DNA from: Pollenia angustigena
Lineage: Eukaryota; Arthropoda; Insecta; Diptera; Polleniidae
Length of the DNA: 64,000 nt
NCBI GenBank assembly: GCA_930367215.1
Contig: OV884059.1
Coordinates: 239,629,803-239,693,802, forward strand
Reading direction: 5' to 3'
Below the pieces are notes generated by a model, which saw only the letters and a program-made list of their open reading frames with translations, was not told where the DNA came from and searched no databases. Numbering within the stretch: position 1 is the first letter of the stretch; each line of letters begins with the position of its first letter. Positions 54,890 through 64,000 of this stretch are shown piece by piece. A program made the translations under genes and the position numbers.

Positions 54890-55900
54890 TGTGGAGGTAT
54901 GACTTTTGAATGTTCCATTTGTGCAGCAAAACATTTTCATAAGGAAAAGGCACCAGATGGAAAACTTTTTAAACTGTTGTCAGAAAGGAAAAGTTGACCT
55001 TACATCCTTATCATCTCAACCTTATCCTGCCATTTTGAAGGATTTAATAACCGGAAAACACGGGCAATCGAAAAACTTCTTGAAACATATTCGATCCTTT
55101 AACAGTGCATTTTCATTTGCGTCATTGGGTGCACAAATTAAAGCACCGCCAGGATACGGTCCATATTGTTTCGGCATTCATGTCACATTTACCATAGGGC
55201 ATTAACTCTTCATCCTGTACCCGGTGACACAAGAAAATACGCTCAACTGTACATTTTTGATCCTGATAAAGCGACTGAAGAGCGTATGAAGAATTCTGGA
55301 AACACTGGATGCAGTAGATCTGTTATGAAAATGTTAGGTAACTTCTTCAACCAACATATTCAATTGGCAAAGGCACACAAAATGTTGTATGAAGTGGAGA
55401 AGGATGTAACAGCTGAGGCCAGACAAATAAGGTCCGAGTACCGTTAGTTTCAATGGCAATAAAGCACGACAGATCTCTTGATAACAGAAGATATAATGCA
55501 CAGAGAGTCAACGAAGTAGCTGCAATATTTCAAAGGTACCAGTACTAAACGTATCAGTAGTCTTCATCCAAGCTTAGAGCCTATGACATATCCAATACTA
55601 TTTCCATTTGGAGAGTCTGGATGGCACCCAGATATACCGTTAAAACAAAATACATCCACTACCAAAAGAACACGGGTTGCTCAGATGGGTAGTAGTTATC
55701 GGATTGCCGTGCGTGGAGATTTTAATCCATTTTTGAGCGTAGGAAAACTAACGCAACACTTCATTATAGATTCTTACGTCAAAATGGAATCCAACCATCT
55801 TCATTGGTTAAAAGAACACCAAAAAGAGCTCCGTGATGAAAGTTATCAAGGATTTTTTGCGTTTAAGAGCTGCGGAAGATGGTTCCGTTGCTGCTAAGCC
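54890..55900 (+). pseudogene. Helitron N-terminal domain (zinc region)
   Basis: FECSICAAKHFHKEKAPDG, then in the next frame NCCQKGKVDL gives the Cys-rich finger. Blocks SKNFLKHIRSFNSAFSFASL, YHRALTLHPVPGDTRKYAQL and YIFDPDKATEERM, and then from 55583 TYPILFPFGESGWHP, YRIAVRGDFNPFLSVGKLTQ, FIIDSYVKMESNHLHWLKEH, are the conserved 'Helitron_like_N' order. Frame changes near 54990, 55180, 55447-55580. Confidence 0.85.
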
Positions 55901-56900
55901 TATTATATTACCGTCCTCTTTCATAGGGAGCCCAAGAAGTATGCAGCAAAACTATCAAGATGCAATGTCAACCGTACGAAAGTTTGGTGGTAAGCCGGAT
56001 ATTTTCTTGACCATGACATGTAATGCTAAGCGGAGAGAAATAACAGAATCGTATCAAACAGATCGACCTGATTTAATAGCACGTGTTTTTCATATAAAAC
56101 TTACTGAACTGCTTACGGACATTTGTAAAAGACATATATTCGGTAAAGTTGTTGCCAAAATCCATGTCATTGAATTCCAAAAAAGAGGTATCCCTCATGC
56201 TCACATGCTTATAATAATGTCGGAGGACGATAAACCTCGCGATAGGGATGTTATTGATAACATTGTTTCAGCAGTGGGTATCCGGAAGATTATCCTAGAC
56301 TCCATAGCATTGTTCTAAAGCATATGGTACATGGGCCTTGCGGAGACAATAATATGAATTCTCCCTGCATGGAAGATGGAAGGTATTCAAAAGGTTTCCT
56401 AAAACAATTTCAAGAGGAAACTGTATGTAATTATGATTGGTATCCCAGATACAGTCGTAAGAATTCTGATGTTACTTGCAAAACTGCTTCAGGATTTGAG
56501 GTAACTAATCAGTGGATTGTGCCATAGAATCCATTTTTAATTTTAAAATATAATTGTCATATTAACGTAGAAGTATGTGCCTCTGTTAATAGCGTCAAAT
56601 ACCTTTTTAAGTACGTCTATAAAGGTTATGACTGTGCTAATGTTGAAATTACGGAGCAAGGTTCTTTAATACATGATGAAATAAGGACATTAATAGACAC
56701 AAGATATGTAAGCGCTCCAGAGGCTGCATGGATAATCTTGGCAAAACCAATGCACGATAATAATTCGGCTGGCAATACATTTACCGAACCACAAAATTGT
56801 ATATTTTAGACCAAACAACGTTGATAAAGCAGTCAATAGTATTTCCCTTTCAAACTCAACTCTCATTGCATGGTTTTGTCTCAATGAAAAATATATGAAT
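55833..56900 (+). pseudogene. HUH-type Rep (rolling-circle) nuclease domain
   Basis: ILPSSFIGSPRSMQQNYQDA, then KPDIFLTMTCNAKRREITES and VIEFQKRGIPHAHMLIIMSE. PHAHML contains the HUH histidine pair that binds the metal. Downstream, after a frame change at 56318 and a stop at 56527, VKYLFKYVYKGYDCANVEIT holds the Tyr region that would attack DNA, followed by YVSAPEAAWIILAKPMHDN. Then NSISLSNSTLIAWFCLNEK and YTEIPEHYVFNKKSG lead to the helicase. Key residues are visible, but the frame is broken in several places. Confidence 0.88.
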
Positions 56901-57096
56901 GCTAAAAAATTTTACTATACCGAAATCCCGGAACATTATGTATTTAATAAGAAAAGTGGTTGAAAACAAAGAACGAGGAGGTAAAATTATCGGGCGCATG
57001 TACACTGTTGTGTATCTGAAGGAGAGAGGTAGTATCTCAGGTTACTACTGTTGCATATTCCCAGTGCGCTGGGCTTTAATGATTAAAAAACTATAA

Positions 57097-58820
57097 ATGG
57101 GATAACGCACTCCAGTTTCAAAGACGCTGCACTGGCTTTTGGCCTCTTAGAAGACAATTCAGTTTGGGAATTGACTCTTGAAGAGGCAATAGCAATGAGC
57201 ATGCCAGTTGTACTCAGACAGCTTTTCACTTACATATGTGTATTTCGAAGTCCTGTACATACACGAAAACTTTGGAATAAATACCTTCAACACTTTGTTG
57301 AACATTTTGTTCGCCGACACAAATGTCAAGCACGAAATTGTGAGACTTGCGAACATTTTTCCCTACAACAAGTACAAAATATTTTTATTTTGCATGGAAA
57401 GACATGCACAGACTTCGGTTTAAAGAAACCTTCCGAAAATCTAACGAACGACATGCAAGATATTTTTAGTACATCACAAGAAAAAATGGAAGGATCCATG
57501 CTTCAATCTTTTCTAATTGTTGAGCAAAGAAATGCATTTCAAACCATCATTGATGCAATATACAATCGTCAACACAGCACTAACTGTTTCTTTCTTGATG
57601 GACCGGGTGGAAGTGGAAAAACTTATTTGTACAACACTTTATTATGCGTAGTTCGAGGAAAGGGTGATATTGTATTACCAGTTGCGTCGACAGGAATTGC
57701 AGCGAATCTTCTAAAAGGGGGCCGCACATATCATTCTAAGTTCAAGCTACCAGTACCATTGACAGAAACATCAACTTCAAGTATGAGAGCAAATTCAGTG
57801 GATACAAAGCAGATAGGAAAGGCTAGGTTAATCATTTGGGATGAGACAGCAATGGCATCTACCTATGCATTAAATGCTATTGACAAGTTGCTTAAAACAT
57901 TGATGAAAAGTAACAAGCCTTTTGGAGGTAAAGTTGTGCTTCTTGGAGGAGATTTTCGCCAAAGTTTACCAGTGGTACCACATGCTCACAGGACGGCCAT
58001 TGTCGAATCATGTATTAAGGTTTCTAATCTTTGGTCCAACTTTAAAATTTTACAACTTAGAGTCAATATTCGTGCAGTGGACAATATTTACAGAGATTGG
58101 CTTTTAAAAATGGGGAATGGTGAACTCAGATCGGAATTTAGAGGGACATTATTGCATTACCAAACGAAATGCTGGCTGAAAAATCAATCGTTAAAAATAT
58201 CTTCGGTGAATATCTACAGCCGTCTGATGTAGGACAGTATTGTAAATTTGCCATTTTATGCCCTAAGAATGATGAAGTATGCCTCTTTTAGAGGGTGAAT
58301 GTTTTACATTTTTCAGCGTTGACACGGCGGAGATCAAAAGCATAGCTGAACGGGAAAATTATCCAGTGGGGTTTTTAAACAGTCTATCGCCATCTGGAAT
58401 GCCTCCTCATAAGTTGCAAGTCAAGGTGGGAGCCATTATCATGCTTCTGAGGAATTTTAACACTAAAAGAGGGATATGCAATGGCACAAGACTGCAAGTT
58501 ACACAATTGTCACAGAATCTAATATGCGCAACTATATTATAACCGGCACTGCAAAAGGCAATCCTGCATTTATTCCGAGGATTGATTTGGCTCCCATAAA
58601 TCCCGACCTACCATTTATTTTGCGTAGGAGATAGTTTCCTATAAGGTTGGCGTTTTCCATCACCATCAATAAAGCTCAAGGTCAAACGTTAGAGAGGGTG
58701 GGGATATATTTACCCAAACCAGTTTTTAGTCATGGAGAATTGTACGTTGCTTTCTCAAGAGTGAGAAAAAAAGTTGATGTTAAGGTAAAAGTGATGCGTG
58801 TAGATGGAAAATAGGGAGGG
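57097..58820 (+). pseudogene. Pif1-type helicase domain of the Helitron
   Basis: The longest frame (57171-58232) contains Walker A GPGGSGKTYLYNT, motif Ia VASTGIAANLL, Walker B LIIWDETAMAS, GGDFRQSLPVVP and LRVNIRA. It stops at 58232. A second frame (58279-58542) gives CFTFFSVDTAEIKSIAE and KVGAIIMLLRNFNTKRGICN, and a third ends with [20 protein letters not shown] and [12 protein letters not shown] up to about 58800. The complete helicase order is present, split by at least three lesions. Unwinds DNA during rolling-circle transposition in active Helitrons. Confidence 0.9.
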
Positions 58821-59039
58821 TAAAAAAGGGCTGCTCCTCAGTATTTTTAAAAATTGTTGTTTTTAAAGAAGTATTATAATTTAGTTACTTACTTATTGTT
58901 ATTTTTTACATATTTTACTTATTGTTATTTTTTAAATATTTTTTCTTCATATACCTATTAAATGTATTAAAACATTGAATAAACATTTTTTGTTTTATTT
59001 CTTTTATGAGCATTTCTATGTTAGTTATTATCTAAAAGA

Positions 59040-59074
59040 TTTTTATGCCGGGCAGGGACAGGCTTTGTGACTAG
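59040..59074 (+). terminator. Candidate Helitron 3' hairpin and CTAG end
   Basis: The phrase atgccgggcagggacaggct, then ttgtga and CTAG just before T. A short GC-rich hairpin close to CTRR is the Helitron 3' signal; the stem here is imperfect. Confidence 0.55.
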
Positions 59075-59476
59075 TTTTATAAAATAGCAAAGCTTTGTTT
59101 CTATTACAAATTTTAAAAGCTTTAAAGAGTCAAAAAACTAACAGGAAAGAACAGCTACTACCGCGAACAACTGCAAAACTGGAATCAAGAAACAAAATTA
59201 ATATTTTTTGTTTGTTTATATAAAACTTGATCTTATTTTGTTTATATGCTAAAAGAAACTTAAATTTTTATTGAAAATATTATTAAAGGTGGAAAATGAC
59301 TTTTATTTTAAATTTTCAATCGAATTTTGAAGATTTCAGCAACTTTAAATCTCAACATAACATTCGTTCGTTTACTCAAATTTCTTACTACTTTTACTAC
59401 AATTGGAAAATTTGTTCGCTTTTTGTATTAAAAGTATTTAACTGCAACAAAAATAGTAAATTTTAGTAATTCCCCC
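59075..59476. other. AT-rich spacer
   Basis: No supported feature. Confidence 0.4.
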
Positions 59477-59887
59477 TAGATCTGTTCTTGAATTTGATTG
59501 ATTGCAACTCATTTTAGATTTCATTCATTCGAATTGTTAATTCTTTTTTCTAATTCATTTGTATGAATTCAAAATCAATTCAATTCAAATGAATCTGTAA
59601 AATGAATTGCAATTCACTTTAACAAATTCAATTGAATTAGAAACGAATTGCAAATCATTTTACAGATTCATTTCAATTTGGCCAAATGAATTGCAGCTAA
59701 TTTTTCAGATTCATTTGAATTGGAAACGAATTGATATTCATTCCTGCTTATTCGTTTGAATCAAATCAAAAATCAAATTTCATTCAATTCATTTTTTGTG
59801 TAAAAAGAATTAATTAAAAATTTGCTAATTCACTGCATGGATGATTCACAAATTAATTCAAAAATGAATGATTCATTTACAGCTCTG
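59477..59887. mobile_element. hAT-like MITE (411 bp) built of 'aattcatttgaatt' repeats
   Basis: Ends tagatctgttcttgaat and attcatttacagctctg, imperfect inverted repeats of the CAGAGCTGTAAATGAAT type known for insect hAT MITEs. Between them are some ten 'gaattgaattcatttgaa'-like palindromic words. No reliable target duplication. Confidence 0.6.
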
Positions 59888-60635
59888 ATTTTTTTTTTAT
59901 TCATATGTTTTGCGCTGGGGGAGAAAATACTAAAAACAGGTGTTAATAAAAAGTTGAATAACTTTTACAATTTCCATCCGATTTGAAAAATGGAAACCAT
60001 GTTTTGTTAGGAACTAAATATTCTTTATACGTTGGTATAAAGTTTTATAAGCTTTCAAATTAAAATAAGCAATGAGAAGCTACTTAAGTCAAAAAAGTTT
60101 ATAATTTTGGTTTTTTTTTTGTGGATATTCTTAACAAAAACAATAGTTATAACTTACAAATGTATCAGAAAAATACACATAATTTTAAAGCGTAATCAGT
60201 TTTCTTTCCAAGCCCGTTAATAAAATTAAAATCGAACAAAAACTGACTGAGTTACAGGCCGATATGTTGACGAACCTCACTGAAAACGGTTTTTATAGAA
60301 TAACTTCTGAATTTGAGGGTGTTACTGAAATTTCTTGACACAATTTGTAATGTACTCAACAAGACCTTAAACCCACGCTAGGTCGTTTTACAAGTTTTTT
60401 TTACACTGTAGCAGCGTTTTATTAAAGGACACAATAAAAGCATATTGAAGAATTCGTGTTTGGTAGTACTCCCGAAAGCTACACTTATTGTGAACGATGC
60501 TACGTTATACTCAGTTTAGGGTAATTTCAAAAGATTCTATATGATTAGATAATGAAATGATTATGTTTTAATCATGTCACTTAATCATCTCGATTTTGAT
60601 GTGATTAGAGCGTAAACAGGTTTAAGACGCTTAAC
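59888..60635. other. AT-rich gene-free region
   Basis: No ORF of note. Phrases such as 'tgactgagttacaggccgat' recall the long-TIR arms elsewhere, but no partner arm was seen. Confidence 0.35.
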
Positions 60636-61448
60636 TAGGGTTTCTAATTTCCCGGACTTTTTCTATTCCCTGAAAATTGAACCAAAAAAATCTTATTCCT
60701 GGGAATACCGGGATTCTTTGAATAAAGCAATGATTTCATTAAATGAGTTCAAGACAAAAGTCTACTTTTTTAAAAGAATATACACATGTACAACAGTCCA
60801 AAAAAAAATTAGCCATATTAATTCCACAGAAAACCAAAACAAAACCAAATAAATTGTTACATTCATATGTACATTTACAATTATTTAAACTTATTAATAT
60901 TTAGTAGTTATTTTTAAACTTGGTTAAATCAATTTTGTTTTAAGAATTTTTTTTTAGTATTATAAAAGCATTTAAAAGCACATCAGAGATTCTAATTCTA
61001 ATCCTTGTTGATATGTATATTGCCTGCTACCGAAAGCGTGCTCTCGATATCTACAGACGTTGGTTTTATAGTTAGTGGCTCGTTACCCGCGACTTCATAG
61101 ACGTCAAATTTTTTTTTTTAAGATATTTTTTAGAATTTGTAGATAGTTCATCATCTGGTGTTGGTGATGGTGTATCGTGCACATTTTCATTTTCTACTTC
61201 AAGAAGCTTTTTAGACATTTCATCATCAATTAAAAAGAAATTTGATTTATTGGCGTAGGAAAAATTGTTTGATTTGTTGGTAGTTTTTAGTAAAGAATAT
61301 ATTTTTATTGGTCGTTTTTGATTTTAACGATGCTAAAAAATTAAAATTTCAATAAATTTAATTTGAAATTCCCTGAAAAACTTTCCAGGGATTAATTTAA
61401 AAAAATGTCACGAGATTACTTGGAATTCTTCCCCGCGTTGAAACTCTA
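60636..61448 (-). mobile_element. hAT element, internally deleted (813 bp)
   Basis: Ends tagggtttctaatttcccgg and ccccgcgttgaaactcta, an imperfect TIR with the YARNG start. Subterminal 'cccgggaa/ttccaggga' motifs are on both sides. It retains the last part of a hAT transposase on the minus strand. No clear 8-bp duplication. Confidence 0.65.
61016..61270 (-). pseudogene. hAT transposase C-terminal (dimerisation) fragment
   Basis: Minus strand: FDVYEVAGNEPLTIKPTSVD, then IESTLSVAGNI. PTSVDIESTLSVAG corresponds to the 'PATSxxSERxFSxAG' block of hAT C-terminal dimerisation regions. Upstream (61110-61270) an acidic frame reads IDDEMSKKLLEVENENVHDT. The catalytic core is absent. The T-run near 61110 separates the frames. 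Confidence 0.65.
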
Positions 61449-62100
61449 ATTAACTCTGTAAATGTGGAGATAGCACTAGACACCATAAGTCCTAATATAT
61501 TTATAAAGACATCATTAATCAGAGCGGTATAGTTTTCAACATATAAATTTAATTTTATTAAACATTTCTTGGGTAGACAGACACCCAGTGTGTTGAAAAC
61601 ACAAAATACTTTTGAATGAAATTGAATTTCCTAAAACACTATAAAAAAGTAACTAAGGATCTAATAGAGAAAAATATAATAAATCGCATTTACTTGTATT
61701 CCTGGTATATAATAATTTAGTAAAGTAAACATGTAATTCTAGAAATCGTTATTTGGACCTTTGCAATAAGAAAAGATAAGTCTTTTTTAAAGTGTCCTTC
61801 AAATAAGGCACATCTTAAGGTGTTTTATGGAATGATATGTTTTTGTTTGTTTTAATGTTTTTGTACTTTGCGCAGTGGCCAACGTGTTTTAAATCTCTGT
61901 TTAAACCTTGTGTTAATACCCGGGTACCATGGTACCCACACTCAAAATATTATGTAGGTAAAATCAACGTAAAATGAAATATAAAACAAATGAAAATTCA
62001 TTTAAAACCCGGTCAACTCATTTTTCATTTAAATCAGACTAAAAACACTTTTATTTTTAAATGTTAAAAAATAACTCACTAATTACAGTAGAAATGACTG
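61449..62100. other. AT-rich spacer with a ggtacc palindrome
   Basis: At 61920 acccgggtaccatggtaccc recalls the subterminal ggtac repeats of the piggyBac element at 2883, but no TTAA-flanked terminus was found. No gene. Confidence 0.35.
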
Positions 62101-62405
62101 AGTTTAACTTTTGTTTCAAAAATTTAACTATCAAAAAAACAAACCACAATTTCCATACAAATTACGAATTTTAACTTTCGTTTTAAAAATTTAACTATCA
62201 AAAAACAAACTACAATTTCCGTAAAAATTACGGATTTTAACTTTCGTTTCAAAAATTTAACTATCAAAAAAACAAACCACAATTTCCATACAAATTACGA
62301 ATTTTAACTTTCGTTTTAAAAATTTAACTATCAAAAAAACAAACTACAATTTCCGTAAAAAGTACGGATTTTAACTTTTGTTTCTAATTTTTAACTATAA
62401 AGAAA
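62101..62405. repeat. ~66-bp tandem repeat with 132-bp higher order
   Basis: Four full units and a part. Units alternate: type A ends caaaccacaatttccataca-aattac, type B ends aaactacaatttccgtaaaa-attac. Both start 'gaattttaactttcgtttta' or 'ggattttaactttcgtttca'. The A-B-A-B order gives a 132-bp higher-order period. Confidence 0.85.
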
Positions 62406-62930
62406 ACAAGTTTATTTAAGAAAATAATTTTTTATTTTTATAGCAAAAAGTATATTAACAAAAGGAACTTATACGCTTAAAAATAAGTAAAAAGAAAAAA
62501 ATTCTTAGCTGGAGCGTGAAACAAGCCTGAAATCGAAAAAAATACAGAATTCATGATAGTTATTTATTATGTAGGATTTAAGTTTTAAAAAAAAAGAAAG
62601 TTTATCTAAAATTAACGTATTATTATTATTATTATTAACTTATATCCTAAGTAGCTAGTGATATATGTGTACTTATGAATACATATAAGTCTTGTTCTTA
62701 TATACATATGTAAGATTAATATAATTTAAGTAAATAAATACATACATACATTATAAATTACTTATATAAGCAGGGAAAAATGTGACAATTTGCAATGCCA
62801 GATTTCGCAAGTAGGCTGAATCCAACCTCATATTTTTGAAAACGTAGAATTCAACAATGGCCCTCGTTAAGAACAAATAAATTTATATATTTTCGTTTGG
62901 AACGTATTTACGACTTTATAGGAGGATTAT
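62406..62930. other. AT-rich spacer with (ATT)n
   Basis: An (ATT)n microsatellite of about seven units at 62617-62637. No gene. Confidence 0.5.
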
Positions 62931-63337
62931 TTTTATTATTTATTTAGTCCTTTAAAATTCCCAGTTGGAACATAGGGCCATATGGTTTCAGTAATCATTG
63001 GATTTCAGATGAGTTGGTGATTGGCCAACAGCATCCTAGGCTGGTGTTGGGGCTGCCAACTTTTAGTCTCCAGTCCTACGTTCAACGTTGCTCACATTTG
63101 CTAGTTTCATAACGGATGTTACAAAACCATTGCCCGGTGACCACCTGCCCCTGAGGGTCGGAGGTAGTGAGTCTTCTTAGTTGGTTACAAACAAGGATTG
63201 GTTCTGGACTTTACCAAGCTAAAGACGATCAGTTCCGTTACCGTGTATGCCCAACTCTGGCCACCAGGAGGAGGAGGAGGATTACCTGTACAGTTAAACC
63301 GATTATTACCTATGAATATATATTTATGTTTATAAAT
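62931..63337. other. Locally GC-richer segment of unknown origin
   Basis: 62950-63300 is much less AT-rich than its surroundings, with gttggaacatagggccatat, ggcaacagcatcctaggctg-like words and a gaggaggagg run at 63270. No domain in the ORF at 63167-63352. It could be the 3' UTR of a LINE or another dispersed repeat; I cannot place it. Confidence 0.3.
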
Positions 63338-63845
63338 AGTGGAATGTCATAACGTTCAGTTCTTAACGTCAACGGACGTTATCACTCATCAAAAAGTGTC
63401 ATAATGTCCACCGAACCTAAGACACTTTTAAAAGTTTCACAATGTCCCTGGAGATTATGACACATTTAATGACTTATAATCAATTTGCAGTTGGTTCAAT
63501 TATTGTCAAGCTCTGGGACGAAAGATTTAACACACTCGCGAATTTTGTTTAATCTCGAATTTCAAAATATTTAATCTCCAAATTCCGAACTTTATAAAGC
63601 CAAATTTTTAAATCCTAAGTTTAAAACTCTCGAATTTAGAAACTTTATTCCATGTGACTCGGCTTTTTGTGCAGCCGGTGTTTGTTATACCATAGAGGAG
63701 AAACAAACACCAACTTCGCTAACTAAAGCCGAGTCACATAGAATACTTTGTACATTAAACGTCGGTTTTTTTAACCAACAACTAAGTTCATATACAGGTT
63801 TTATATTTTATTGTATAACAAACTTGGACGTTGTGACATGCGACC
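63338..63845. mobile_element. Palindrome-rich element, copy 2 (508 bp)
   Basis: Left end agtggaatgtcataacgttc, right end ggacgttgtgacatgcgacc, matching the TIR of 12243-13240. The interior has the same 'aaaaagtgtcataatgtcca' palindromes on the left and gccggtgtttgttataccat and agaggagaaa in the centre. Flanks ttataaat and atatatat match at 6 of 8, not convincing in AT-rich DNA. Shorter and more diverged than copy 1. Confidence 0.7.
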
Positions 63846-64000
63846 ATATATATGTATATGTTACCTATATATAGAAAGGCCATAACTCATGCTTTTTTAA
63901 GATCAGTATTTTTTACCACCGTTTTATCAAAATAAACAAAAATCTCGGCTTAGCAAAAAAAAAAACATGAGTTAGTGCTTTCAATCTTAAGGTAACGATA

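Larger units (their letters stand above)
53630..59074 (+). mobile_element. Helitron with OTU, Rep and Pif1 helicase (about 5.4 kb)
   Basis: Coding regions in the order OTU protease, charged coiled coil, Helitron N-terminal zinc region, HUH Rep, Pif1-type helicase; this order defines a Helentron/Helitron-type protein. Candidate 3' end at 59071-59074, CTAG before T, preceded by a GC-rich hairpin-like atgccgggcagggacaggct, and candidate 5' end tcctcctcatacatatataa at 53630 after A; both fit Helitron terminal rules but are not proven. No target duplication is expected. Many frameshifts, so inactive. Confidence 0.8.

Noticed and set aside
54377..54940. Minus-strand Ser/Phe/Cys-rich ORFs
   Set aside because: They are antisense shadows of the Lys/Glu-rich Helitron coiled coil.
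61914..61945. Second piggyBac element at acccgggtaccatggtaccc
   Set aside because: The palindrome resembles piggyBac subterminal repeats, but no ccc/ggg terminus with TTAA could be paired.

Overview
This is eukaryotic, very AT-rich DNA, most likely from an insect and probably a calyptrate-type fly. That placement is inferred from the transposon complement and from 'tatacccttcacc...ggtgaagggtata' dispersed repeats that I associate with higher Diptera. I found no recognisable single-copy host gene. Most longer open reading frames are decayed transposon proteins, and the window reads as a graveyard of nested mobile elements in gene-poor DNA.

0-13 kb: 3' end of a pogo/Tigger-like element with a perfect fold-back inside it. 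A ~29-bp minisatellite follows, interrupted by a MITE. Next is a piggyBac-like element (TTAA target duplications) nested in a dispersed repeat. A hAT-like element with an exact 8-bp target duplication sits in another repeat family ('R1', at least five copies here). A tandem and inverted array carries tRNA-like SINE modules. A 998-bp element built of 'gtcataatgtcc' palindromes has an exact 8-bp duplication; a second copy lies at 63.3-63.8 kb.

13-28.5 kb: a decayed pseudogene of an arthropod transposase-like family that I know but cannot name, a 1.7-kb hAT element with a nested MITE, a solo LTR, and then the centrepiece. The centrepiece is a 3,484-bp transposon with ~430-bp inverted repeats, an 8-bp target duplication and an intron-containing transposase gene of the same unnamed family. 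That gene is interrupted by a 109-bp fold-back MITE. CACTA-like and Harbinger-like MITEs follow.

28.5-47 kb: two unrelated LINE reverse transcriptase remnants, two mariner-type fragments, several long-TIR non-autonomous elements and a 107-bp tandem repeat.

47-64 kb: a ~3-kb element with ~450-bp inverted repeats holds another fragment of the unnamed transposase family and a nested 1,257-bp hAT element. A third mariner fragment comes next, then a Helitron of about 5.4 kb coding for OTU protease, HUH Rep and Pif1-type helicase, all frameshifted. The window ends with hAT remnants and a two-tier 66/132-bp tandem repeat.

No protein-coding element here looks intact. Three loci of the unnamed family, two of them possibly sharing one architecture (long TIRs), are the best candidate for something under-described.
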